Positions 48,036 through 60,659 of a DNA stretch of 64,000 bases are shown piece by piece. Under the pieces are notes generated by a model, which worked only from the letters and a program-made list of their open reading frames with translations, was not told the origin of the DNA and ran no database searches. The stretch comes from Lophius americanus (taxonomy: Eukaryota > Chordata > Actinopteri > Lophiiformes > Lophiidae): contig JBBDHG010000110.1 in assembly GCA_037951165.1 (NCBI GenBank), forward strand, positions 267,501 to 331,500, written 5' to 3'. How positions within the stretch are numbered: position 1 is the first letter of the stretch; every line of letters begins with the position of its first letter. Position numbers and translations under genes: made by a program.

Positions 48036-49429
48036 AGTAAAGTGGAGATTGTCTTAGAAATATGAAATGGAAAAGATGCTTAAAAATCGACCTTAAAAAT
48101 CATCTTTCCATGGAAAAACTAATAACATAAGATTTGTAGTAGTCCAGTTATTACAAACCACGGCTAATTTATGTAATTTATTAATTTAAAGTGGTTTGTA
48201 GCTTAAAGGTGCTGGAGACATCTAAACTCATCTTTAAAAAAAAAAAAATCTCATTTCCATGGAAACAAGAAATAGTTCAAAACATGTGGCCAGAACTGTT
48301 AAGATTTTGTTTAATATTTGATTTGTTAAATGGATTTCCTTTATATATCTGAAAATCACTACTCATGGGATTTCATGGGTTAAAAACGAAGGATAAAACT
48401 ATATAGGGAACTTTCAAAAAGTGGTTTGTGTCACCTGGGTCCCCATGGTTTCTTTGGAGTTAAGACATTTTTCATGACTCTATGCATGAAACAGGTATTT
48501 TGGCATATGGCGTGCAGATTCTTCATGATATGTTCTGCAGTTTAAAGACTCAACCTGCTATTAATAATAATGTTGTCTAACATGAAAGACGACCTTACAA
48601 AGTGCCGTCGTACCTCCCCTTTAGTTCCATAGCAGAGATGCTGATGGGGGCCAAGGAGAAACATGTAACGTCTTCAAGAGTGGCTCTAATCGCAAATGAC
48701 TTCCTCCCTGGAGACTGTGGATTCCTCTGGCCCTTTTGAAGCCACATCAGAGGAAACGGAGGGGGAGCTCCATTGCTTCGAGCACGGACACCAAACACTT
48801 CACAACTCTGACATACAATTACCTTTATCAAAGGTGCTTTCTGTTTGTAACGCCAAAACATTACTTTGTTCCTCATGCTTCCACTAAAGAGGCCCAATCA
48901 AGCAGCCGGGAATCTTCTAAACACAGAAGGTCTTTGTGGAGTCGCTCTCCTTGTTGCTATAGGAGTATGCTGAATAATTGTGACTCTATATCAAATCAAG
49001 TCGTAGATTCAACCAAACGGGATTAGAAAAAATAGCTGCCATATGACTTTATGAACATCCGGTGACTATACATACACACTGCTCCACCTCACCACAGCTC
49101 TCCTATAGCTGTCTCAGAGACAGAGACTTGTAAATATTCAATGGCCTTTCACAGAACAAGATCTCCCTCACCACTGCTGTCACCATCTGTGAGAGGGGGA
49201 AAGAGTAGATGGATGGAAAAGGGCACATTTCACCAGGGCCGCCTCTTTGACTGACACACAAGCTTTCAGACGAGCTGGACGGTTTTACCCACATGTGGTC
49301 CAATGTTCATGGAGGAGAAATCAAAGCGTGTGTCTTCTGCTGATCACACAAAACAGTCATATATGAATATCGAAACGGTCCTGGTGGGTCACTGCGTAAA
49401 TCTACGAAGTATAACAAAGGAAATACAGT

Positions 49430-49850
49430 AATCAGCCATAACATTATGACCACTGAGAGAAGAAGTGAGTGACGTTGATTATCTTTTTACAATTGCACCT
49501 GTCAATACATTATGACATTGAAGCAATGACATTGATATGCTGGAAGCAGGGAAAACGGACCATGGCCGACGGTGGCTCAGTTGGAAGAGAAGTTGTTCAC
49601 TTATCTGAAGGTCGGCCACTGCGTTCTACATGTCGAAGTGTCCTTGAGCAAGACACTGAACCCCAAGTTGCTCCCAATGGTGATGATGGCGTGAATGGTG
49701 GCTCACAATGTAAAGTTCTTTGAGTGGTCGAGCAGACTAGAAAAGAGTAATGTAAGTACAGTCCATTTAGTCCATTTACCAGCGTAAGGATCTGAGTGGG
49801 AAATTGTGAAGGACGGATGACCCTGGGTTAGAGAATATCATAAAATCGCT
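49430..49850 (+). mobile_element. Tc1-like 5' end interrupted by a fish short repeat
   Basis: The left part (49430-49560) has the terminal motif cagccataacattatgacc and the leader up to gcagggaaaac. The transposase-start region resumes at about 49790 with agcgtaaggatctgagtg. Between them (about 49565-49788) lies another family, recognisable by ggtggctcag, cgaagtgtccttgagcaaga and cactgaacccc. The coding region is truncated. Confidence 0.7.
49565..49788 (+). repeat. SINE/MITE-like fish repeat nested in a Tc1 fragment
   Basis: It carries the hallmark string tcgaagtgtccttgagcaag followed by cactgaacccc, and ends near tccatttagtccatttacc. A related copy in the opposite orientation lies at about 43045-43300. 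Confidence 0.65.
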
Positions 49851-52269
49851 AGAATTTTGGGCATCCTGATCTTCACTGGTTGTTACCTAACAAAACTAGT
49901 CTTATGAAAAGCATAAAACAAGGGGGCAGAGGAGACTGGACCTCTTCTTTTTTTGAGAGGCAAGAGGAACATAGAAATATGAAAAGAGTAATTGGTTAAA
50001 ATAAACCATTTTATCCAATAATTTATAAAATAATATCATTTATAAAATAATTTTGAATCTAATTTAGAAAAATCAGATTCCGATTATGCTTCAACAGCGA
50101 CACCTACAGGGCAGTCCAAGGTAGTCTGTGTGACTATCCTCCTATGGTGGCTGGATCTAAAAAAATATTTCAATGTGCCTTTTTTTGTTCATGCTGATCT
50201 AAGTAAAAAATATATATTAAATTTAAGCCTTGTCCAAATAAATTTCATTTGCTCAGCTTTAGCAGTTAGCTTGTAAGCTGTGCAGTTATCTATAAGGCTG
50301 TAAGCCCTGAAAAGCTTTGCTGCCGCTAATAGGTTGGATGAGGAACTGTGTTTTATTTTTGTGTGTGTGTAGAAAAGCTATTATGACACACGATTATACT
50401 GTTAAGCTACAGAATTATAAAACACGCAGGTGATGTAGTACAACATGAAGAGGAACGCTCGTAATTAATTTTCTCATCAAAGCAGAACACTCACAACAAA
50501 CTGGCCAAACTCTCCTCCTTCAAAATAAGAGCACTTAACATAAACCGCAAAACTGCTTGGCAACAGGAAACATAAAATCTCCTGGTGCATTTGCTGAGGC
50601 CAAAACCATAAAGATATATTACATGTGTTTGTCAGGTTACAGGTGACCATATAACTGGTGTAAAAACATCTATTTGATTGATTGATCATGAATAGTCTGA
50701 ATAAATGCCTTGTGCATTGAAAGGAAGCTTTAATTTGGGTCTCATTAAAAAGTATTTCGCTGTCCTCCCCGAATCTTTAAACCCCCTGCCACTGGTTGGG
50801 ACCAAAGGTTAGCTTATGTTGCCTGGTTTTAGCTACTGCGGCATGCTGTAGCTAAAAATTTTAATACTGGTTCTGATAGAAAGGTGTCAGAACACACTTT
50901 GCATCACAGATTGCTGTACATGGGGATGCGTAGCAGCAGGCCGATCAGATTGATCATGCTGACCTCCGTTCCCTGCCAAAAGTGCCTAAAATAAACTGCC
51001 ACCTGGTTCGCAGTTGATTCGGCTAAAAGCCAATGGCTGCCGTTACTGGCCCCCTTTGATGCCCCGGTACTAACACTGGGCAGTCGAGGAACACCGGACT
51101 CTATTAACAGATAAATAGAGAATAGATTGTAAACAAAATGAATGAAATGCTGCCTCCTGAAGACATATCCATTCACAAAAATACATACAATATGGCAGCA
51201 TTGTCAGGCAGCACAAATAGATAGAGAGACTAAATGGTGACAAATGAGTCACATGTTCTCCTCTGGCCTTGGATCAGATGTTTACTCCACTGCCCTCCTG
51301 CGAGGATTGCATTAGATCTCAGGATAGACAAATTATAAAAAAAAAACTATTAATGAATCATCTTAAGGATTTTCAACATATCTTTGATTAATTCTGAATC
51401 CTCAAGAAGTTAATCACAGTTTATATGACTAGACAAGTGTTTCATTTGGATGTATGACTGAAACGAGTGGCAAACTTAGTCAACATAAGGACAAAGTAGA
51501 GATCCGCCGTTGTGTTAAAGAGCACATTTTGATTTAAAGAGATCGATGGAACATGTCAACTCCCTCTGAATGTGCCTAAATCATATGATTTCTTTCTTAA
51601 TTCCAACAAACTTATGAAAATTCAATAGATTGTATATCGCGAAAACTAGAAAATAACTTGATTTAGTTGGGCGACCAATCACATAAGAAAGTCTAGTGTT
51701 TTCATGATTTACCTCCATGGAGGTTTTTTGATGTTTTCTTGTGGATTCCATTAATCTTTTCAATATAAGCATTACATGTGAGCATCCCATGAGTTTGACA
51801 TGTTTGAAAGTCGTTTGCACATATTATTGCAGTGCCCTGCTGTCTTTCCAGCAAAGCACAAAAAAATCTGAAGTGTCATCTTTAGTCAAAACACATCTTT
51901 ACTGTTGTTTGCAAATATTCTACTAGCACTGGGATGAGACCATGTAGAGTGTGTCAAACAACACAGAGTGCCGCTGGGAAAAGAACAAGCTAACCATTGC
52001 AGTTGTCAAATGGATTGTCATAGACTCCGCCTAAAAACATTATCCGGATAATCTCAGGCGACCAATCATACCAGCTGACCTTGAAGGGAACTGTTCGGTT
52101 GCCAAATTCCTGAATCGTGCAAAGGAGAAAAGATATGGTAAACAACGAGTTTGCTTTGCAAACACTTCAAAGGTAAGTTGTTTTGAAGGAGACAGGACTT
52201 TGTGGATGCTAGTCATACATTTCTCTGCTAAAGTCTGCAATTCATTTTGGATTTTCTGAGCAATGACCT
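49851..52269. other. Unassigned intron sequence
   Basis: AT-rich; a gttagcttgtaagctgtgca-type palindromic phrase lies near 50266. No exon or named repeat. Confidence 0.45.
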
Positions 52270-52690
52270 TCATCTTCTCCTCCCACTACTCTAACCTCTC
52301 CACCCTACCCACACGCGCTTCTACACCTTTTTCCCACACTTTCTGTTACTCTGAACAGTGTACCCCAAGTCCTTAAACTCTTGCACCTTTTTCAACCCTA
52401 CTCCTTGCATCCTCACCTTTCCACCGGCCTCCTTCTCATTCATACACATGTATTAAGTTTACCGAAACAACTGACATTCATTCCTCTTCTCTCCAGCTCA
52501 TACCTCCACCTCTCCAGATTTTCTTCCACCTGTTCCCTGCTCTCACTAAAGATCATAATCTCATCTGCCAAAATCATAGTTCATGGAGAATCCTGTCGGA
52601 CCTCATCCATCAGCCTGTCCATCACAATAGCAAATAAGAAAGGGTTCCGAGACGTTCCTTGGTGCAGTCCCACATGATATCAGCAAAACT
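52270..52690 (-). mobile_element. RTE-like LINE reverse transcriptase fragment
   Basis: Read on the minus strand, the block aaccctttcttatttgctat then tgtgatggacagg encodes PFLFAIVMDRL-type sequence. The catalytic position is degraded (ILADEI where FADDI is expected). Further on come segments corresponding to RTE palm and thumb (ctccaccggcctccttctca on plus). Several frameshifts; not active. Confidence 0.75.
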
Positions 52691-55600
52691 AAAACTAAAA
52701 CCTAGCCAAAATGTTATAAAAGAACACAAAATTCTGATCTGTAAACTGGCCTCTAGTACTATTATAAATTTGTGATCAGTCATGATCACAACCCTATTAT
52801 TGTTATTAAATTGATTACATTTTTAATCAGTTGAGACAACTAATTTGCTGAGTGCCACAAGGTAAATGGATGACATTGCCTCCAATGGTAGATCCCCACC
52901 TTTCTGCCAATGAACCAACTGTTTATTGCCAGCCCGCTGCTGCTGTTATTATCCAGCACCATCTGTACATCAAGGTAACTGATCTCCCAGCTATTATCTG
53001 ACAATGAACAATGGCCGTCTGTACAAACGGTCTTGGCAATGGAGAGAGCAGCGGTGCAGAGGTCTCAACTGGAAGCTGTGCTGCCGCGTTACTTGGATCA
53101 ACCCTTGTGTGTGTACCTCCCTCCAATATACTGTGAAAACAATTTAGTCACTGTTTGTTAGTCAACAGCTAAACACAGGCGGGTTAGAGATAAGACAATA
53201 CGGGTGATGTATGTCATACATGGTCAAGGACAGCGATCCGACCCGCATGATGTGTTCATGTGGTTGTCTTTAGTCACCTAGATAGATAGAGATAAACCCC
53301 ATGGGTGTACAATTGTACAATCTGTCATTAAAGATTTACCCTTTTGATCCATATTGTGACTTGTAACATTCCATTTAGGAGAACATGCTGGTATGGAAAT
53401 GGGGTAGTTTTGACTGGTCGTGGAGTTTCACGTTGATCGATATCCTTTGTACCAATAATCGAGTTGGAAAAGCCTCTTCCCTCAGCTGCTTATTGGACTC
53501 AAAGTTATTAAACTATATTATTAATCAGCAATGGGAAAATAATCCAGAAAAGCTCTCCTGGTATTGGTCTAGCTATGAAGTAAGATCCTGCATAAATGCC
53601 AACATCATGCTAGAGATTCAGACACAGAGCATCGTCCACCTTTCAGATCTGCTGTACAACCAGTGGATGTACTCTGTTTCAAAAAGTATGGATCGTCACT
53701 TCTCACCAGTTAGAAGTGTGTTCTGGTATCTGGAGCGCCCTTAAGTGTGTCTGTGTGTGTGTGTGTGTATGTGTGTGTGTGTATGTTATCTTATTGTTGT
53801 TAGTGTTACTTTATCATTACGTTACTTCTGCTCTGTTCTATGCTTTGTCAGTTTTGATACGGACTTTGTCGGAATTCACAAAAAAAACTAGCTATGTCGC
53901 ATCTGCATGCAAGAGGTGTGGTTGTGTTTGTTTGGATCAATTCCCAAACGTTATGTGTTCTTCCTAGGTGCATGGCCTACTCTTCCGCTGAGTTTTGTAA
54001 AAACAGGACCAGAGATTTTTCCATAATCCTGCTAAAAAATCAGCAAATGAAAAATTTAAACCAAATTTTTGCAACTACTTTTCAGTTCAGCCTTTGTCAT
54101 ACTCCTGTCATGTAGTGTCACTATTATTATTTTTCCTTTTACTGAGGTTTTAGTTGACCGAGAGTCTGAAACTTTTCTCCCATTTCAGACTTTGTAAGAC
54201 ATTACTAATGTCGACTCATAATAAAATTAAACGTTATTATTATTTCAGTCAATCTAGTCCAGAAAAATCCATAATTTGCCCTTAAATAATTGTACACCAG
54301 ATTTGTCCGATTATTATCTGAAAAAAAAACACAGTATAATTACGAAGGATTTGCAGTTTCTGGTTTGATGAATGACTGCATCCACATTTTCTCACATTAT
54401 TTTTAACCGTGCTTGTTTCCAAGGCAGCAGTCTGAGCTACTTACCCATTTAGAGCTAAATAGGTTTCTGGTGACTCCAATCGAGACACTTTCTTCCAAAC
54501 TAAAGTTCATTTGTTCAGTCCTCATGTCCTCTGAGGCAGGAAGGGGATGCAATGATGAACGCCGGTCTGTGCAGACAACACTAGAGCAGTTTATGTCCAA
54601 GGCTGTCCCCCTCAGCGTGACGCGTGAAGCGACGCCGCTAGCGAGAAAAAAAATGGCTAATATTACAAAGGTTGTATTCGGGTCATGGGTGGAGAACCTC
54701 AGGTGTGGGTGGAGTTTTCAAGTGATTGACAGAATCACTCTCATTTCACTCTCTGTGGGACGGTTGGCCCTAAAGATACTCAAATATGTAAAGATTTTCA
54801 AAAAATAGGTTGGAGTACGTTGTCACCATTTTTGCACCATGACCTAGAATCACTTGCTACACCAAAAGAAACTGCGAGCACCAAATCTCATGAGTAGGAT
54901 GGTTCCGTTAGTTCCATTACTACTTTCACCCAATAACCAGGTCAGACGCCCAATTTGCATTACCGGAACGCTGCAGGCATCCACTACAGTTTCCCCTGAA
55001 TATATTCTCCACCTCTAGTCACAGATGGTGTTTTAAAACTATTTCATTATGTCTCGTCATTGTCAAAATAAAACAACATTTTTCATTGTAGTTTTCATTG
55101 ACAAAATTAATAATATATGGTAGAGGGAGAAAATTCATAATGGGAGCAAAGGTTGCCTCTAAAAATGCTGAATATTTGCTGTTCTTCTCTGAATCTTAAC
55201 GCCAAACCTATAATACAGGCGATAAACTTTCAAGCTTCCTCTTAGGCCAGGGACGATACAGAAAAATGTTTTTTTAACACAATTGTAGTCTTCGTGCTAC
55301 TCAGATAAAATTGGTGGCATAATCCTTTAATATGAGACCGTATGATTCAAAGATTTTAAATTTTTTATCTAATTCCAGCAGTTTTCTGACCTTTGAAGAT
55401 CTTTCTTTGTTAGAGATGCTTTATATCGAACACACGTTTAAAGTTTTATTAGTGACTTTGTTTAAAGCCTCTATCCTTCAGAGAACGTTAGACTCACAGA
55501 CATGCCCAATCAGCACTTTTCTTGTTGTTGTTTTTTTCGGTCATTGTTTGCTGCTGTATGTGCAAAGAAACATATCACAGCATTTAATGAACAATGCTTT

Positions 55601-55699
55601 TGTTCACACACAGCTGAAGGATACGCAGAAAACAATTTGCTAACCACTTTGTCCTCCTGTTGCAATTCCAAGAGAGCAGGAATGCAGCAGAAAGAAGGA
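52691..55699. other. Unassigned intron sequence with a GT microsatellite
   Basis: Open frames at 53385-53744 and 54413-54808 are the longest but lack splice signals and known motifs; I treat them as chance or mobile-element debris. Confidence 0.4.
53743..53785 (+). repeat. (GT)n microsatellite
   Basis: GT repeat with single a and c interruptions. Confidence 0.93.
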
Positions 55700-55737
55700 G
55701 AGACAGAGAGAGAGAGAGAGAGGGAGGGAGGGAGTTG
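55700..55737 (+). repeat. (GA)n microsatellite running into (GGGA)n
   Basis: gagagagagagagagagaga followed by three gggag units. Confidence 0.93.
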
Positions 55738-56274
55738 GGGGAGAGGGAAGAGACTTTGTGAGTGGCATTAATAGATCCTGGTAGTACAGTCACAACAGCA
55801 AAGGATTGGTTGACATCGCATAAAAACATCTCATGATTCAAATCTAAGCGGTCTAATACTAAAAGCTTCAGCTTAGTCTGTGGGGAGGATTTCAGAGGTT
55901 TGGATCGGCACCAGAGTGTCACATTATACAAAAACAGAAATCAGGTTCCTTCCTGGCAAAGAGAAGGAGGAACAGTTCCCTCCAGTGGTGGATATAGAAA
56001 AGTGTAAGTTACAGTAATCATGAATAAAAGCTGTAAACACACACAGTGGATACAGACATGGAGGGAGTCTGTGAATGGAGTAGGTGTTTATCATTTGAAA
56101 AGCATTAGTTTGTCATTGGAGACACTCTTGGCTCCTCTCCCAGATTATGATTTCACTTCAATGTGTCATAACCTTGGATTTCAAGTGGTAGCGAGGGGAG
56201 AAATCTGCCTGAGGGTGGGACATCTGCATGTGTCCCTATAAATGGAGCGTACCTTGCATGCAAGCCAGCGTTAC

Positions 56275-56485
56275 CTTATTTGACCGCAGAGATACTCGTC
56301 CTCCGCACCGAGCACAGAATTTTGTTTGGCAATATGAACAGAGGTGGCCACAGCCATCGGCAAACTTGGTTTTGTGGCATATCCCACAGGTGGGAGCTTC
56401 GCTCTTCTGATCCTCGACCGGCTTGGTCTCATCCCCCATCTTCTTAACCTGGTCCTTGTATGACTCAAACTGCTGGTGCAACTTC
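56275..56485 (-). CDS. rims2: rims2 exon: pre-zinc-finger helix and most of the zinc finger
   Basis: Coding exon of RIM2 (211 nt, entry phase 2, exit phase 0). The acceptor follows a pyrimidine-rich tract ending in ttacag; the donor is gtaacg. The 70 complete codons begin KLHQQFESYKDQVKKMGDE (predicted helix), then an acidic linker, then the cysteine-rich module. Cysteines sit at residues 33, 36, 45, 49, 52, 57 and 60, in the pattern CGIC...CSYC...CARC, ending SLRSNK. The fourth CxxC pair (CNLC) is on the next exon 17 kb away. In the RIM family this FYVE-like zinc finger binds the C2A domain of Munc13, and the flanking helices contact Rab3; I infer the same here. The match to vertebrate RIM1/RIM2 is nearly continuous, so identity as a RIM is secure. 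Confidence 0.97.
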
Positions 56486-57119
56486 CTGTAAGTGAATGAG
56501 AAGAACAGGAAAGAGGAGGTGAGGTTAGGTGACTTGTAGAATTTGTAGTGACCTGATTTTATATGATCACTTTGCATCAGACCTGTGTTTCTGTGATTAT
56601 TTCTCTTTTTTTCAGTGTTTTGTAATTGTATTTCTATTTGTTATAACATAATTTTTTAATTGCACACATTTGTAAACATCTGCTGCGTATTTCATCATAT
56701 TTTAGTTGCACTTTGATTGCATAATTTTTAACATACATCTTTACTGTATGGTGTTGGTTGGGACCCCAGGAAGACTAGAGGCAAATCCTATTGCTTCTAA
56801 TGAAGATCCTTAAATAAACAGGAATAAAAACCTATTCACCTGTATTGCATATTTGCCGACTATGAGAGAAGACTGGATCCCCTGCAGCAGAATCCATGTA
56901 AACTACAATGACTAGCCCCATGTCAGGACTGACACTGGTTAGCACTCTGACGTTTCCATGAGGTGAAAGGCTAACCTCTACTCTACCATGCTGCCAAGTC
57001 TCTAACCAAAAGAGCAAAATACAAACAGCCACCAGAACAAGGTGGCAGCAGGATTCTGTACATGAGCGGACAGAACAATCTGTTGGGACTTGAACTAAAC
57101 ATATTCATGTCCCTGAAAA

Positions 57120-57515
57120 GTTGGGGATGTTATGGAATTGTCTTCACTGCGTCTGCCGCAGATCCTTTGTGTTAACGCCGTAACTCTAAAATTGTTTGAT
57201 GGAATTTGATATTCCCGCAGACTTTAGGGCGAGGAAGAACCGGATAGATTTTTGGGAAAAAGGTTAGTTGTACATTTTTGCGATTACCTTTATCTCCGAA
57301 AGTTTGGCTCCCAATTTCTCAACTATTGGACTGATTTAGTCCAAATTTGATGCATATTCTAAGACTCAAGGATATCTTACTTGGATATCTTGTGTTACTG
57401 TAATAGTTCATATTTTACTCACTAGCCAGAGATTTTTATCAATTTTTTTTTATTGTTTTTTGTAAAACAACAACTCCTTACTATCACGGACGAAAGCATA
57501 GTTCTAGTTTTAAAA
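57120..57515 (+). repeat. Dispersed AT-rich repeat R2, copy 3
   Basis: It has gaagaaccggatagattttt, ttagtccaaatttgatgcat, catattttactcactagcca and the end block actatcacggacgaaagcat. Confidence 0.7.
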
Positions 57516-58619
57516 TATGTATTAAAGGTATTAATTTGTGGGATTAGGAACTTTATTTTGGGGGAAACAGGGACATAGTGGGAAGCACTGTTTCCTAACA
57601 GTGAGAAAGCAATGGGTTCTGATCCAAACAGAGATCCGAGACCTTTCTGTTTGCATTCTCTCCCTGTGTTTATGTCGGTTCTATCCAGGTACTCCATCTT
57701 CCCGCCGCTGTCCAAAAGCGTAAACCAAATGTGAACCGCTGCCTTTTTATGTCCTCAGGTTTTGAATGAGAGCAAAATTGCTTTTTTCTGCCCTTGGATG
57801 AACTGGAATCTTGTTCAAGGTGTACAAAACTTTTCCTTAAAGTCAGCTGGGATAGGATCTGAAACACTTTTTCAGTGTAGTGGAGGATTTTACGTGAACA
57901 GAACTAGTCAAAGATTTAGTGAACATGTGCTCTTGTGTTAATTATGAATTATAATTTGTTATTAATCGATATAATTGTTCACCTAAAATTGGTTAGCACT
58001 GCCACCAGCTTAATATATCTAACTACTGAAGAGACTAACTGAAACAACCTCAGCCGAGTGTCGTGTGTGTGAGGTTTTAAAAGGAAAAGCAGATGCCATG
58101 ACCTCAGAAGCTTCTTCTGAGCTGAGCAGCTCCTTCGATACCACACCCCTCCTCTTCTTAAAACACAGTCAGGTATCGAATTTGCTTTGAAGGTTTAAGA
58201 CCATCACTTAATTCCACTTTCTCAGGTTGCCTTCCGTTTAATGAATCATTTGAACCCGTGTTTCTATATCGGGATAGTTGTAAGGTGAGACACCTCAGCG
58301 CCGTACAGCGTGATGACGCTAACGCACGCTATGATTTCTCCGTGCAGGAAATCCATGTCCTCCAGATGCAGTAGACTCCACAACGCGTCAAGCATTAGTC
58401 AGCGCTGTGTCTCATATGTTTTTGGTCTGTGTCCTATAGACGGCACTTGATCTCATACTCTACGGTTCCTAAGAAGTCCTGAGAGGCCACTGAAAAACCC
58501 TGCATGGACTCTTCACATGCATTTTGTATGACACATGTCAGTCGAGCGTCTCCTTGGAAACTAAACACTGGGCTGACTTCATAATATGGCGATTAGAATT
58601 GGTTTCGCCCTTACATATC

Positions 58620-59090
58620 CCCTGCAACATTCATTAGCACTTGTGAATTATTGAGCAGCGCTATCCTTTTACTACATACGGCTCGGAGATAAACGCGCTT
58701 CCTGTAGCCACAGCCGGACCTTTAGAGCCCAAATGTGACGGCCCGGTCGCACACCACCTGAAGGCTGCGAGCGCGGCCGGGCGCCCCTCCTCGTACCCAC
58801 CGAGGGATTAGAGGGCTAATAGTGTCACAGCTTTTGTGTGTTTACCCAGCAAAGATTAGCATGTAGCCGTGTTTAACAGAGCCCGCCAAATCCCGCCGAC
58901 TGACGGAGGGCCTGATAACAAAGTGATGAAGGCTGCGATAGAAAAAAGTAAAGCCACTGTCTCGGAGGAATCTAGGGAATACGACGACACACAATCATGT
59001 TTTATTCTCACTTTATCTCCCTTTACGCTTCACACAGGCAAGAGCTCAATCCTGGGCCGCAACATGGAGTAAGGCCCAGTAGGCTATTGA
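58620..59090. other. GC-richer repeat-free stretch in a rims2 intron
   Basis: It includes gcggccgggcgcccctcctc and cccgccgactgacggagggc, flanked by AT-rich intron. No splice sites fit the rims2 frame here. It may be an enhancer or small CpG cluster. Confidence 0.25.
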
Positions 59091-59754
59091 CAGACATGGT
59101 CACTGAGAAGATCTGTTCGAGATAACCAGTAATTACTTCTTCCTTGCTCTGCATGAGGTCACTCCTAGTAATGCTCACTCGCCTCACGGGAACCGAACCG
59201 AGGTAATAAAACCATTTTCATGAATCGTTTGGACGGGTGTTTTACAGGTCTGGCTGTAAATGAGTTGATTCTTTTTCTGCTCACAGAGACGCATTTAGAA
59301 AATAATGAGAGAGGAAAGAAATACAACCCAGCAAGACACAAATGATGAATAAACATGGTGGAAGGACAGACTGAAGAGGCAGCTGGTACACAGTGCCCAC
59401 TCCAGAGGGTCACCTATTTAGTCACGGTCATATGTAGGTGACACTGCTGATGAGTAATCATGCGCCGCTCATTGTACCGGCCCATTCTAGGGTTTTGGAG
59501 CTCTCTTACCTCTGGGCCGGATCAGAGCATAGACACAGCCGGTAACCGGAGCCCCTCTGTTGGACATATGACAGACCTGGAGGATCAACAGCGAGGTTGA
59601 GCTACGAGCTACCGGGTTCTGCTACTGCCAGAAGGTTTCTGTGGCGCTTTTGAACTCCTTTGTCACCCTTAACATGTCATGCTGGAAGTGACAGAACTAC
59701 ATGACTGTATATTCTGGCCACTTGGCGAATTGTAATTATATCTCCGAAAACTCT

Positions 59755-60010
59755 GGGATATTATTGAAATCATCATCACCGCGTCCCGTCGGAGGTCGCA
59801 AAGATCCTTGGTTTCAACAGGATAACCCAAAAACTAATTCATAGATCCTTTTCAAGTTTGATAACCCTGTAGATCTTAGTACAAAGAAGAACTGGATTGG
59901 TTGTGGGAGAGATCGGTTGTACATTTTTGACACTAGGGGGGGGGGGGCTTTATGTTCAAAAGTGTATATTTGTTCTGGCAGCATTCATATTAACTGTGTG
60001 AAAATTCAGG
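59755..60010 (+). repeat. Dispersed AT-rich repeat R2, copy 4 (5' part)
   Basis: It has aactaattcatagatccttt, aagaactggattggttgtgg and a cactag core followed by a run of eleven G, then breaks off. Confidence 0.7.
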
Positions 60011-60463
60011 GGCTACATCCTTTGAGGATTCCATTTACAGAATAAATGCACCACATCAGAATGGCAAGATTGTCTGATTTCAGAAACAGCCACCATTGTG
60101 GCCCAAAAACATGACCCCCTTTTTCAGGAAGGACCCAAATATCTATACCAAAATGTACTGAGCACACAAGAGGTTCTTTATTTCTGGTTTTCTAAGATAA
60201 GTAAACACATTTTTAGGTTACTTACTAAAGATGTCACTCTTAGAAAACAGATGTTTATTCCTAATGAGGATATTACCTGGTAAAATAGAAGATAGAGGAT
60301 ATAATAATGGCCACCCATCAGCAGCTGAGGAGTGAAGACGAAGCATCTCCATTTCTCATGATAGGATACAGTACAAACACAGACACTTTATCAGGATCCT
60401 TTTCTCTTACCATCGCTACTGTCTCTACTACTACAACTGCTTTAACTGTATTACAGCGACTTT

Positions 60464-60508
60464 TACTACTACTACTACTGCTACTACTAGTATTACTACT
60501 AGTACTAC
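60464..60508 (+). repeat. (CTA)n-like trinucleotide tract
   Basis: Runs of actact with ctg and gta interruptions. It gives a poly-Leu frame that is not a gene. Confidence 0.85.
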
Positions 60509-60659
60509 CACCTCACCACAACCTTTCATTTACCTTCTGCTACAGAGCTTTTACTACATCTACTCATCACCCATCACTCTATTCCAGCTGTCAATGTAGT
60601 GAGGCCACAGAAGCAATGTTTTATAACACTAATATATGGACAGGAACCCTGAATTGAAA

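Larger units (their letters stand above)
39330..56274 (-). other. rims2 intron splitting the zinc finger (16.9 kb)
   Basis: It lies between SLRSNK and VMWVCNLC, so the zinc finger is assembled only after splicing. It contains the CpG-rich island at 45.9-46.8 kb, an RTE LINE fragment, Tc1-like ends, ACTGTAAAA-type repeats and several microsatellites. The rest is unassigned AT-rich sequence with no coding signal I can support. Confidence 0.75.

Noticed and set aside
53385..54808. Frames of 119 and 131 residues on plus
   Set aside because: No recognisable domain, no splice signals at the ends, and surrounding sequence resembles decayed intron.
56236..56577. Treating the whole 113-residue frame around the zinc finger as a gene
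   Set aside because: Only 56485-56275 lies between valid splice sites; the rest is intron read-through.
59510..59567. Donor-like site with an upstream ATG on the minus strand (MSNRGAPVTGC...)
   Set aside because: The ATG frame leaves phase 1, which does not fit the next rims2 exon (needs phase 2). The frame that fits has no ATG and meets a stop not far upstream. No clear acceptor.
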